Notes: generated by a model from the letters alone, not told the origin. Counted from the stretch's first letter, positions 53,145-64,000 are shown. The stretch is DNA of 64,000 nucleotides from Rhabdophis nuchalis (GCA_039707465.1 CM077653.1:4757184-4821183), one strand, 5' to 3'. Made by a program: numbers and translations.

Positions 53145-53720
53145 GGGGTGACATGATAGCAGTGTTCTACTATTTAATTTAATTTAATTTAATATTTAAA
53201 TTTCTATACTGCCCTTCTCCCTTCCGGGACTTCCTTCCTTCTTTCCCTCCTTCCTTCTTTTTTCTCTCTACCTCCCTGAGGGGCTGCCCAGGAGTGGTCC
53301 CGGCATTACTGCTGGTTCGGTGCACGCTGGTTCGGGGGAGTGGCCTGGGTCACTGCCAGTTCCAGCAACCCAGGCTATCAAACCACTACCGGTTTGGTCG
53401 AACCGGTCCGAACTGGTAGGAACCCACCTCTGGGGCTGCAACAAAGAAGAGGGGGTCAACCTATTCTCCAAAGGACTTGAAAGATGGAACAATGGATGGA
53501 AACTAATCAAGGAGAGAACCAACCTAGAATTAAGAAATAATTTTCTGACAGTGAGAACAATCAACCCATGGAATAGTTTGCCTACAGAAATTGTGGATGC
53601 TCCAACACTGGAGGTTCCCCACAAGAGATTGAACAGCCAGTTACTTGACATGGTAGAGGGTCTTCTGCTTGAGCAGGGAGCTAGACTTAGAAGACCTTCA
53701 AAGTCATGCCTAAGGTGCAA
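53145..53720 (+). mobile_element. CR1 fragment interrupted by a hAT MITE remnant
   Basis: CR1 coding sequence starts at GGGGTGACATGATAGCAGTG (53147), is interrupted, and resumes at GGGGCTGCAACAAAGAAGAG (53433) through LRNNFLTVRTINPWNSLP. The insert (to 53433) ends with CGGTAGGAACCCACCTCTG, a hAT right end; the left end is not clear and TTTAA repeats lie before it. Confidence 0.8.
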
Positions 53721-53751
53721 CTAGATGTCACACTGTCCTGTTGGTATGAAA

Positions 53752-53976
53752 GACCAACGTCCGTTGGCTTCCATACCTAAGGCAGGACTAGAACTCTTGG
53801 TGATTGGCCCAAAGTCACCCTGCTGACTTTCATGTCTAAGGCAGGACTAGAACTCACCATCTTCTGGGGATTGGCCCAAAAACACCCAGCCAGCTTTCTA
53901 TGACTAAAAGACGCTTAAAACCAACTATCTTCTGGTTTCTAGGCCAGGACCTTAACCACTACACCAAAGTGGCTCT
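53752..53976 (-). mobile_element. tRNA-derived SINE with repeated body
   Basis: Three units of the CTAAGGCAGGACTAGAACTC block lead into the reversed head CCTTAACCACTACACCAAAG. It matches the array at 31971 and the SINE at 18121. Confidence 0.8.
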
Positions 53977-54315
53977 GTAGGTATACATATTTGGGTTTTG
54001 CACCAGAAGTTGACGGGGTTGCTAAAAAAAGGGCGAGGGAGATAGCATGATCATCCTATGGTTAGCTGACATGGTCACGACTGAAAAAGCCATCTCCATC
54101 TCTCTTTGGAATGAAAGCTCTGCACAAGGACACCATTGACAATGGTTGAATTCAGAGAGGCTAATGGGATATTCTGGCAGGGCACCTTAAATGTGGCTAT
54201 TTGTGTTTCCATTTATTCCTTATATATAATTATGGGGTATAATTATAGGGTTCTGTACCTTTAATGTATATTTCTTTCTAAATTTATGAATGACCCAACC
54301 CTTTCATTCACTAGT
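53977..54315. other. Unassigned noncoding sequence
   Basis: Ordinary sequence; nothing recognised. Confidence 0.4.
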
Positions 54316-54345
54316 AGTTAAACTTTGACTACCTGGACTGACTGA

Positions 54346-54412
<67 letters not shown>

Positions 54413-54414
54413 TT

Positions 54415-54460
<46 letters not shown>

Positions 54461-54900
54461 TTCCTTCCTTCCTTCCTTCCTTCCTTCCTTCCTTCCTTCC
54501 TTTTCCTCTAACTCACTCCCTTATCTCTCTTTTCATTCCTTCTTTCTTTCTCCTTTCCTCCCTCCCTCTCTTCCTCCTTTGTCTCTTTTCCTTCCTTTTT
54601 TCCTTCCTTCTTTCCTCTCTACCTCCCTCCCTTGTCTCTCTTTTCCTTCCTTTTTTCTCTCTATTTTCTTTCCTTCCTCCCTCTCTTCTTTCTTTGTCTC
54701 CCTTTCCTTCGTTCCTTTTCCTTCATTATTTCCTTTCTTTCCTCTCTATCTCCCTCCCTTCCTTGTCCTTCCTTCCTTCCTTTTTCTTTCTTTCTCTCTC
54801 TCTTTCTTTCTTTCTCTTTCTTTTTTTATTTCTTTCCTCCCTCCCTCCCTCCTTTCCTTGTCTCTCTTTTCCTCCCTCCCTCCCTCCCTCCCTCCCTTCC
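54316..54900. repeat. Shared 31 bp seed and (TTTC/TTCC)n polypyrimidine tract
   Basis: The seed AGTTAAACTTTGACTACCTG (54316-54347 region) precedes a long TTTC array, then TTCC and mixed pyrimidine repeats, about 550 bp in all. Phe/Ser/Leu/Pro frames over it are compositional. Confidence 0.95.
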
Positions 54901-54931
54901 CCACTTCTTCCCCTTCAACCCTATTGTAGGG

Positions 54932-55112
54932 CAGGGGTCCCCAAACCCAGGCCAAGGACCACCATCACCAGAAACCAAGCCATGCAAATGAGTAAGGCCC
55001 ATCTGCGCATGTGTGGGATGCATGTAGTACATGGAACCACACCTCCTTCGCTGGTCCACGGAAGGACCTATCTCCACAGAACTAGTCCCATGCTGAAAAG
55101 GTTGGTGGGTGG
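54932..55112 (+). mobile_element. hAT MITE fragment
   Basis: Left terminus CAGGGGTCCCCAAACCCAGG, body GGTCCACGGAAGGACC, then GCTGAAAAGGTTGG near the right end. It is followed directly by a half palindromic MITE (55121-55172). Confidence 0.65.
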
Positions 55113-55174
55113 GCTCTTCTGGGAGCTGAAGTCCATACATCTTAGTTGCCAAAGTTGACAAACCCTGGTCCCTC

Positions 55175-56224
55175 TGTCTGCTTACCTCCCTCTTTACTAG
55201 TGTACAGATTTCTGGATTTCTATGGTTAAATACAAATTCCAGGGGGCTGGGAGGGAAGAGTAGGACATTGTTTCATGGCAGAACTAAGCACAACATTCTT
55301 TTCCCACATATTTTTTGCACCACTTTTCTCTCAAAGGGAAGAAAATAAATTTTTGGTGGAGAAAAAAATCTTACGGATGCTAAGGACCACATTTATTCAG
55401 TGACAAGTGTCCAAGGAGTGTGTGCAATGGTACAGTTTCTCCTTGAGCCACTGTCCCACCAGCAAGCGGCAGCCTCCTTGGCTTCTGATGCATCACCTCC
55501 ATGTCGCAACTAAGCTCCTCCTACAAGGGAGCCCCTCCCCTTTTCGGTTGGAAAAGCCGCATAGCCAGGGCAACTTCAGAAGAGCACACAACAACGTCGG
55601 TCACTGTTTCCTCTGCCTTGTTGAGTGATGAAGAACCACAAAAACCATCATCAAAGAAAGAAATTGGAAGGACGGTGTTTTTCTCAGGCGAGACGAGAAG
55701 AAGCAGAATGGACACACCCTTCTTTTAGAGAGGAAGAAAACATTTGAGGAAGCGCAACACTAAATACCTGCGTTCAGAGACCAAATGACAACAAATAGAA
55801 CAATCCGTAGGTACCGTATATGGTACAAGACATTATAAAAAGCAAGTGTTTACATGCATTTAGACACCAACAACTGCAAACAGAATTACACAGCCTTCAG
55901 GATCTGTCTACAGAAGCGCTATCCAATTTCAAACTTCTGGGGAAGAAATGACGAATGGAAGATGGCTCTGCTAAAAATGGAGCTGATGACAGTTGATGGA
56001 ATGAATTTCCTGGCTGGTAGACTGACTTTTCATAATTCCCCTCCAGACATGGAGAGGACTGGAGATTGCCCACAAATGCTCCAGACAGTTGTTCCTCGCA
56101 AGAAAATTGCCAGGTAGTGGTCTCCAATGGGTTTAGAGCTCTGAGAGAGCTCTAAAAGGGAATCACCATCTCTGGCTCAAAGCATGGCCAATACCTTTAA
56201 GGACCATGGGATGACATACTATCT
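55175..56224. other. Unassigned noncoding sequence
   Basis: Repeat-poor stretch with short frames lacking any known domain. Confidence 0.4.
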
Positions 56225-56690
56225 TTTCTTTTTCTTGTATCCTTACGATTTATAGTGATATTGTTTCCTGATTGCTTATTTGTACTCTATGACTTTCATT
56301 AAGTGCTCTACCTTATGATTCTTGACAAATGTATCTTGCCTTTTTATGTACACTGAGAGCATCTGCACCAAAGACAAATTCCTTGTGTGTCCAATCACAC
56401 TTGGCCAATAAAGAACTCTACTCTACTCTACTTAAGACAAATTCCTTGTGTGTCCAATCACACTTGGCCAATAAAGAATTCTACTCTACTCTACTCTACT
56501 CTATTCTACTCTACTCTACTCTACTTAAGACAAATTCCTTGTGTATCCAATCATACCTTGCAAATAAAGAATTCTATTCTATTCTATTCTATTCTATTCT
56601 ATTCTATTCTATTCTATTCTATTCTACCAAAGAGAAATTCCTTGTGTGTCCAATCACATTTGGCCAATAAAGAATTCTAATCATTTTTTA
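56225..56690 (+). repeat. Retroelement tail with four tail-plus-pentamer cassettes
   Basis: After the first tail (CTTACGATTTATAGTGATAT onward), AATTCCTTGTGTGTCCAATC or a variant recurs four times (about 56380, 56440, 56530, 56635). Pentamer runs follow the first three: CTACT, CTACT/CTATT, ATTCT. Confidence 0.88.
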
Positions 56691-56699
56691 AATGGTTTG

Positions 56700-57985
56700 T
56701 TAATTGCTTTTCTGCTATTTGAAACTTTTGGATCAAGAGATTTTAAGCACTGGGTGAGTTTCCTTCCATCCTTAGTGAAAGATGTTTCAAATAGAAGGAC
56801 TTTTACTTTTTAATAAACAGCAAGAAAGTGATCAGAATATTGAATTTGGAAAGTTACAAACAGGCTAAGAGTCCAGATGGATTTCTAATATGATTTTGAT
56901 ATTAATTATAAGAACAATTCTCATGGGGAAATGCTTTTGTTTTGATTTTTTTTTAAAGTGATAAACTGGGACTTTGAAGACTGAACACTAGAGGGAACCA
57001 GAAGGAACTACAGATTACAATTAGAGAAGAAGAACACTTAAATTGGATTTACTAATACAGAATGGAGCAAAATACAATTTTTGAATAATGGGCCCAGAAG
57101 TTAAATCTAAAGAAGTCTAGCTTTATAGATAGACTGTATTTTAAAGAAATAATGGAAGAGAAATAAGTTTTTATCATACAAGATAAAAGTTTTATCACAC
57201 TTTATGTGAAAGTGGATTTAAAAATGACACACTATTGGAATGCTATGGAATGCTATGCTCGATATACATATAAAACTGACTAATTCCTTAATATTTAAAA
57301 GGGTAGACAAATAGTAAATTAAAAGACCGATCACTTTCCTACATTGGATTTACAAAAGAGACTTGTTAAAGCTTTGAAGAATGTTGTGAGTAGGGAAAAA
57401 TTAAAAGTGAAAAGTAATCAATTATAAAACATTATTTGAATGAATTAAAGATCAAGATTTCTAAAGGGAAGGAATATAAAGTTGGTTTATTTGAGCAAGC
57501 TTACAATAGAAATGTTAATGGACTTTTGCTGAACAGGTCTGAATAATAAAGCTTACATGATTTGTTTGTAAGAATTACAGGGTTGTAAGAAGGGAGTTTT
57601 GTAGACAAAAGATGAGATAGAATAGAGTAGAATAACAGAGTTAGAAGGGACCTTAGAGTTCTTTTAGTCCAACTCCCTGCCTAGGCAGAAAACTCTACAC
57701 CACTTCAGACAAATGGATATCCAACATGTGGGACAAAGAGATTTTTGGTTGTATTTTAAGAAGAAGTGACCTAGCTGAAATAACTTATACTTTTTTTGTG
57801 ATGAAAAGGGAAAGTCATTTCTTTATATTTTTCTCTTCTTTACTATATGTTTCTTTTTCTTTTTTCCTGTAGTATTTTTCTTTCTTTCTTTTTCTTTTAG
57901 GCAGTTTTTTCTTTTTCTTAGTTTGTATTCATTTGTATCTTTTTAATTGCAACGTTTAATAAAATTACTATTTAAAAAAAAAGAA
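56700..57985 (+). mobile_element. AT-rich block, probable decayed retroelement with A-tail
   Basis: About 1.3 kb of AT-rich sequence ending in TTTAATAAAATTACTATTT and an A-run (57956-57983). That resembles a LINE 3' end, perhaps L1-like, but no coding segment is recognisable. A CR1 scrap (57617-57735, minus) sits inside. Confidence 0.4.
57617..57735 (-). mobile_element. CR1 tail fragment
   Basis: AACAGAGTTAGAAGGGACCT, TTTAGTCCAACTCCCTGCC and CACTTCAGACAAATGG, reverse CR1 end with AATAG pentamers just before it. Confidence 0.82.
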
Positions 57986-58282
57986 GTGCTCTCAAATTCC
58001 CTTGAAGTGTCTCTTCAATGTTTTGGAAAAAGCAGAAATCAGGACTATTGGGGGAAAAAGTTTTGTCTTGGTTAAAAAACAAAACGGAACAAAACCATGA
58101 CAAGATTTGACTGAGGGGCCCTTGAATGATGACAAAGCAGATCGCTATTCCTGATCTTGCTAAATTTTGTGTCGGGGTGACTCACACTTAATCATTTTCA
58201 ATGCAAGTGGAATATCATGGAGGTGAGTAAGCATACGGTAACACATCTATTGGTGAATCAGGCAGTGTAAATATATACTATT
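57986..58282. other. Unassigned noncoding sequence
   Basis: Ordinary sequence; nothing recognised. Confidence 0.4.
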
Positions 58283-58793
58283 ATTATATTATATTATATT
58301 ATATTATATTATATTATATTATATTATATTATATTATATTATATTATATTATTATATTATATTATATTATATTATATTATTATATTATATTATATTATAT
58401 TATATTATTATATTATATATTATTATATTATATTATATATTATTATATTATATTATATTATATTATATTATATTATATTATATTATATTATATTATATTT
58501 ATTATATTATATTTATTATATTATATTATTATATTATATTATATTATATTATATTAATTATATTTTATTAATTATATTATATTATATTATATTATATTAT
58601 ATTATATTATATTATATTATATTATATTATATTATATTATATTATATTATATTATATTATTATATTATATTATATTATATTATATTATATTATATTATAT
58701 TATATTATATTATATTATATTATATTATATTATATTATATTATATTATATTATATTATATTATATTATATTATATTATATTATATTATATTAA
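58283..58793. repeat. (ATATT)n pentamer array
   Basis: About 510 bp of ATATT units, with occasional ATT or TATTT register shifts around 58350-58570 and a perfect stretch at the right. Confidence 0.97.
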
Positions 58794-58931
58794 AACAGAT
58801 ATATTATATAGTCCCCAGCACTGTGTGATGTTACCTTGAATCACAGTTCAAGACATGGCTTCCAAGAACAGCATCCAAGCTTTGGAGATGCTTTTCCTGG
58901 CTTTAGGTCCAGGAAGAACCAAAAGCAGAAT

Positions 58932-59174
58932 TGAAATAGACTTACATAACGCTTCACAGTGCTTTAAAGCCCTCTCTAATAAAGCCCTCTCTAAGCAATT
59001 TAAAGAATCAGCATATTGCCCCCAACAATCTGAGTCCTCATTTTACCGACCTTGGAAGGATGGAAGACTGAGTCAAACCTGGTTGAGCCTGGTGAGATTT
59101 GAACTGCCAAATTGCAGGCAGTCAGCAGAAGTAGCCTGCAGTACTGCACTCTAACCACTGCGCCACCATGGCTC
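58932..59174 (-). mobile_element. tRNA-derived SINE, minus orientation
   Basis: On the minus strand the head has box A-like TGGCGCAGTGGTTAGAGTGC and box B-like GGCAGTTCAAATCTC. The body includes GAGGACTCAGATTGTTGGGG and GCACTGTGAAGCG. A short internal duplication (AAAGCCCTCTCTAA, twice) occurs at about 58967-58995. Confidence 0.8.
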
Positions 59175-59252
59175 ATGTTGAAGGTTCCCTATTGTTGAAC
59201 TGTGTTTGAATATAAGTAGCTCGGGTGGGTAGTTGGGTTGTTGATTTGAGCT

Positions 59253-59305
59253 CTGAGCTTGGCAATTTGGTTGCCAATGTTTTGTCACCATTTGAGGAGA
59301 CATTA
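59253..59305 (-). mobile_element. Penelope-like end, left member of an inverted pair
   Basis: CTTGGCAATTTGGTTGCC and ACCATTTGAGGAGACATT are the reverse complement of 60399-60452. The CR1 copy is inserted between the two. Confidence 0.55.
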
Positions 59306-59306
59306 A

Positions 59307-60195
59307 TACAATACAATAGCAGAGTTGGAAGGGACCTTGTAGGTCTTCTAGTCCAAACCCCTGCATGGGCAGGAATCTTATACCATTTCAGACAAATGGC
59401 TGTCTAACATCTTTTTAAAGACTTCCAGGGTTGGGGCATTCACAACTGCTGGAGGCAAGCTGTTCCAGAGGTTAATTGTTCTTACTGTTAGGAAATTTCT
59501 CCTTAGTTCTAAGTTGCTTCTCTCCTTGGTTAGTTTCCACCCATTGCTCCTTGTCCTGCCCCCAGGTGCCTTGGAGAAAAGTTTGACTCCCTCTTCTTTG
59601 TGGCACCCTCTGAGATATCGGAACACTGCTATCATGTCTCCCCTGGTCCTTCTCTTCATCAAACTAGACATACCCAGCTCCTGCAGCCGTTCTTCATATG
59701 TCTTAGTCTCCAGTCCTCTAATCATCTTGGTTGCTCTTCTTTGCACTCTTTCCAGAGTCTCCACGTCTTTTCTACATCGTGGCGACCAAAACTGTATGCA
59801 GTATTCCAAGTGTGGCCTTACCAAGGCACTATACAGTGGCATTAACACTTCACGCGATCTAGATTCTATCCCTCTGTTGATGCAGCCTAGAACTGTGTTG
59901 GCTTTTTTGGCAGCTGCTGCACACTGCTGGCTCATATTTAAATGGTTGTCCACTAGGATTCCTAGATCCCTCTCACAGTTGCTACTATTGAGCAAGGTAC
60001 CACCTATACTGTACTTGTGCATTTGGTTTTTCTTGCCTATATGTAGGACCTTACTTTTTTCACAATTGAATTTCATTTTATTAGACAGTGCCCAATGTTC
60101 AAGTTTGTCTAGATCCTTCTGTATCTTAAGCCTATCTTCTGGAGTGTTGGCTATTCCTGCCAGCTTGGTGTCGTCAATGTCAATGTGTCGGCTTG
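59307..60195 (-). mobile_element. CR1 (L3-like) LINE, longest fragment, 277-codon open frame
   Basis: The minus-strand frame runs uninterrupted from just past the catalytic site to the stop. It begins with DDTKLAGIANTPEDRLKIQ, directly after where YxDD should lie. It continues through EHWALSNKMKFNCEKSKVLH, LVRPHLEYCIQFWSP and KRRTRGDMIAVFRYLRG to the end FKKMLDSHLSEMV. The upstream palm and the endonuclease are missing, so it is a dead-on-arrival copy. The tail has AATAC repeats. A 27 bp tandem duplication marks the truncation (about 60165-60220). Confidence 0.93.
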
Positions 60196-60394
60196 GTGTC
60201 GTCATTGTCAATGTGCTTTGAATTGTGCTCGTCTGTCAGAGCACTGGCCTTTAAGTACCTTTTCATGTCATGCAAATTAATGTGAATGTTGTTTATTCAG
60301 ATACTTCTGAGTTATGGCCTGACTTCGGACTGTTTGATTGGCTGGCTGTTGTTACTGAGGCGTGTTCAGACAGACGAGCACAATTCAAAAGCGC

Positions 60395-60452
60395 ACTGAC
60401 AATGTCTCCTCGAATGGTGATGAAACGTTTGGAACCAAATTGCCAAGCCTGA
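60395..60452 (+). mobile_element. Penelope-like end, right member of an inverted pair
   Basis: GTCTCCTCGAATGGTGATGA followed by AACGTTTGG and CCAAATTGCCAAGC. The GATGAAACG segment is reminiscent of a hammerhead 3' core strand. Confidence 0.5.
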
Positions 60453-60700
60453 ACCAACACCCCGATCCCTATTGTACTCTCGTCTGTAATCCCAAACCGT
60501 AGAGCTTGTTTAAGACAGATGTCCTTGAAATCATGTACCTCCAAGCATGACTCCAGGTCTTCCCAGAAGGTGATTACCTTGGAATTTAAGGAATGCTTTT
60601 TCTGGCATGGTAGAATCCAAAATGTATCGGTGATCAGAAGTAGCAGTCTAGCAGTAGCAATAGCAGTAGAATGGGGATTCTCAGTCATCCATGGTTGTCC
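60453..60700. other. Unassigned noncoding sequence
   Basis: Ordinary sequence between two Penelope-like repeats. Confidence 0.4.
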
Positions 60701-60704
60701 CAAA

Positions 60705-60890
60705 GGTGTTTTTTCAAAAGGCAATTGGGCTTTGTTTTTTCCTTGAAGAGGTTTCACTTCCTATCTGAGAAGCTTCTTCGGTTCTGAAGATCTGAGCTCC
60801 AGAACTGAAGAAGCTCCTTGGATGAGAAGTGAAACTTCTTCAAGGAAAAACAAAAGTCCAGTTGCCTTTTTGAAAAAGGACCTTTGAGTT
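60705..60890. mobile_element. Penelope-like inverted pair with hammerhead-like cores, second family
   Basis: Plus core: CTGAAGA (60805-60811), a GCTCCT/AGAAGT stem, GAAAC (60831-60835). Minus core: GAAAC complement at 60751-60755 with GCTTCT/GGAAGT stem and a CCGAAGA box. Mirrored outer flanks read GGCAATTGGGCTTTG and CAAAAGTCCAGTTGCC. Confidence 0.6.
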
Positions 60891-61470
60891 CACCACAAAG
60901 TTGCAAAGAGAGAGGCAATGGGAGGGGGGTCATCCAGGCTGCTCCTGGAAGGAAGGGGTGAGCAACATGTTTTTATACATAGAAGAGGAGGGGGCCGGGA
61001 AGTGGGATTAGGGAGAGAAATAGTTTCTCAATGAAACAAGCTAAAACAGCCCGGTGTGTGTAGAAATCAAAGCAATTTAGCTTTCCAATCATCTTCACGC
61101 CAATAAATCCAGACTGATCTCTTGTCCCTTTGGTAACAAAACAAGGGGAATGAGATCAATGGCCAAAGGAGCTGCATTTTCTTAATCTGGGTTTTGTTGA
61201 TGGCCACCATCGTGTCACACGAGAGAATGCCAGCTCTCAGTATGAATATCCGAGATAGAAAATACGAGTCCCGGCTGCGAATCGCTAATCACCTTGCGGA
61301 GGGAGAATGAAAGAGCCACCACAAGAGAGGCCTAATTGATAAATGCACAAATCCGGGTAACCTCCAGCCGATTTTTATCAGCTGGAAATGAACAAGGGAA
61401 GAGCAAGGCTAAAATAAAGGAGAGACTCAGCTTATCCGGAGAGAATTCGGAGACCTATTTTGTTCTTGGT
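60891..61470. other. Repeat-poor noncoding block, candidate conserved element
   Basis: About 61190-61400 has balanced complexity with TAATCACC and CCTAATTGATAAATG motifs. No exon is supported. Confidence 0.4.
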
Positions 61471-61476
61471 TTCCAA

Positions 61477-61548
<72 letters not shown>

Positions 61549-61872
61549 CAGACAGACAGACAGACAGAGACAGAGAGACAGAAGAAGGAAGGAAAGAAGG
61601 AAGGAAGGAAGGAAGAAAGGAAGAAAGGAAGGAAGGAAAGGAGGGAGGGAGGAAAGAGGGAGGAAGAAAGGAAGGAAGAAAGAAAGAAAGAGAGAGACAG
61701 AGAGAGAGAGAGAGAAAGGAAGGAAGGAAAGAAGGAAGAAAGGAAGAAAGAAAGAAAGAAAGAAGGAAAGAAGGAAAGAAAGGAGGGAGGGGGAAGAAAG
61801 AAAGAATGAATGAAAGAAAGAAAGAAGGAATGAAGGAAAGGAAGGAGGGAGGGAGGGGGAAAGAAAGAATGA

Positions 61873-61912
<40 letters not shown>

Positions 61913-61914
61913 CG
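61471..61914. repeat. Polypurine GAAA/GA/GACA/GGAA compound repeat
   Basis: About 440 bp in which GAAA, GA, GACA and GGAA blocks alternate, with purines almost exclusively on the plus strand. Confidence 0.96.
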
Positions 61915-62584
61915 GACCCTAATTAGCTACAACTACAAACCCATTATTTCATTGTGTCTGTCTGTGTGGCGTGAAATAGGTTGCCATATCACACACATTT
62001 TATCTGTTGCTCCTGCTTTCTCTCCTTAATGGTGCCTTTGTGAAGATACTCTTCCTTTGTTCCCCTCAGCAAAGATCTTCTTTGGGAAGAAGAGGTCACC
62101 AGGCCCCGTGGGGTAATGAGAAAAAATCTTGGTTTTGGAAAAGCAAGCCAACAAAAAAAAAAATCAAACGTCATCTACGGACAATCTTTGGAGATCTGGA
62201 CCAAAGGATTTGCAAAATGCAACGTGGGCTGGGTCGAGGCGAGGAGGTGTCAGAGGTAGGAAACCCAACCCATCATCCATCCATGGGGAGCGAGGGGGAA
62301 AGATGGTCCCCAATTGTTCGGCTCCCAATGTAAATTAGCCAGGAATGCGTTTAACAAGAACGAGGTAAATTATGATAATTACTCTGACTGATAGGGTCCT
62401 CAAGCATTACTAATTAGCATTTATTGCACCGGATTATTGAAACAATGTGTGTGTTCTCCAGAGTTTAAAAAGGAAAAGAAAAGATTTTCCCACCCACCCC
62501 TCTCATTTGGGGGGTGGGGGTGTAAGAGGGAAGGAAGGCCAATAGCCCTCTGGGAGGGAGATAGATGGGCGGTTAATAAATTGG
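61915..62584. other. Repeat-poor noncoding block, candidate conserved element
   Basis: About 62330-62460 carries GGTAAATTATGATAATTA and TTACTAATTAGCATTTATTG, an AT-rich homeodomain-like cluster. No exon is supported. Confidence 0.4.
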
Positions 62585-63192
<608 letters not shown>

Positions 63193-64000
63193 ATAAGTTA
63201 AATGATAGACTTTCTTAGATGGACTCTAGGATAGCATCGGTTTGTTTGCGAAAATCACATGGGGGCAATAATGAGAATTTAAGGAGTTGTAACAAATTTG
63301 AAGGAAAACCTCCAAAGGGGCACATACAGCCGTATGGAATCATATCTTTCTCGATAAGCACCAGGAGATTTTTAACAGACCAGACCAACAGCCTCTATCA
63401 AACCACAGGCGTTGAAAAGGGTTTTAAAAATGGCCAGCCTGTGATGAAAGAAAAAGGAAAACAATAAAAATAACTAAATCACACTTGATGGATCTGCAAC
63501 CAGAACTGATTTTTTTTTTCTTTTTCATAATGGGGAAGGAACTTAAAATTAGAAACCAATTAAAAACAGATCAATCATCTCATCGGGACCACGTCTTTTA
63601 ATTGTATGCCACCTAATCGGTTACAGGTTCAGCGAAAATACTTAAGGCCCTGGAAGGAATGACTCAAAGAAAGATAAAGAAATTGGACTCCATTTTAGCT
63701 CTCAAGTTATACCACCTGCATTCAAAAGCTCTTGAAAATCAAGAGAAACAAAGACGGTTGCAGAAACCAAGCCCGGCCCACCGCAGGCCAAAAAAAATAT
63801 ATCTCAAAATATGAAAAAAGAAAAAAAGGAGGGGGAGCCCATTATCCCTTTTAACCTTTAAGCTAGCACAATTCATCCTGTTAGAGAAATTGCAGCCTTG
63901 CAAGACTAAAATGCACAAAAGCCATGCACATAACCAGGTGAAATTTTCAAGATATTGTCATTTCCAAAGGCGAAAGCAAAAAAATAAAATTTAAATAAAA
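63193..64000. other. Unassigned noncoding sequence
   Basis: Ordinary AT-rich sequence to the end of the window; nothing recognised. Confidence 0.45.

Noticed and set aside
59514..60221. 235-codon plus-strand frame opposite the CR1
   Set aside because: Shadow of the CR1 coding strand; the minus-strand frame has the recognisable RT motifs.

Overview
The window looks like a gene-poor stretch of a squamate genome, most probably a snake. No host protein-coding exon, tRNA or rRNA gene could be supported. The identification rests on repeats recognised from memory, not on a search. These are: many 5'-truncated CR1 (L3-like) LINE tails; BovB (RTE) LINE tails; Sauria-type tRNA SINEs; an R4/Dong-like LINE remnant; L2-like and L1-like remnants; a dense set of hAT-type and TA-flanked MITEs; two families of solo LTR; and an extreme load of microsatellites, including a roughly 600 bp GATA-rich array.

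Layout. 0-3 kb: a 169 bp inverted repeat, then solo-LTR pieces. 3-11 kb: AT and CATA arrays, CR1 fragments, a hAT MITE nested in another MITE, and a BovB tail. 11-12 kb: a hAT MITE whose interior has become a 14-copy 41 bp minisatellite. 12-18 kb: a second LTR, a Sauria SINE with a perfect 10 bp target duplication, and a 0.7 kb polypurine tract. 18-31 kb: SINE-derived tandem repeats, two hAT MITEs side by side, CR1 copies, a TATTG/GCATA minisatellite and a perfect palindromic MITE. 31-46 kb: a SINE-derived minisatellite (32-32.8 kb), nested MITEs, a long solo LTR (36.3-37.5 kb), an L2 remnant and kilobases of polypurine/polypyrimidine repeats. 46-64 kb: BovB, CR1 and R4-like remnants, pentamer arrays, a 0.5 kb ATATT array, the longest open CR1 fragment (277 codons) and the GATA array.

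There is no operon-like or gene-network content. What works together is the mobile-element ecology. Autonomous LINE tails sit beside the SINEs whose 3' ends resemble them. MITEs with intact 8 bp or TA target duplications are nested in one another. Retroelement ends repeatedly lie next to microsatellite expansions. Short islands of ordinary-complexity, repeat-free sequence with homeodomain-like TAATTA sites are candidate conserved noncoding elements of a gene desert.

The observations most worth following are: (1) hammerhead-ribozyme-like cores in inverted pairs at several loci, probably Penelope-like element ends; (2) the near-identical inverted repeat at 351-519/1013-1180; (3) minisatellites born inside transposons; (4) a group of hAT MITEs with perfect or near-perfect target duplications.
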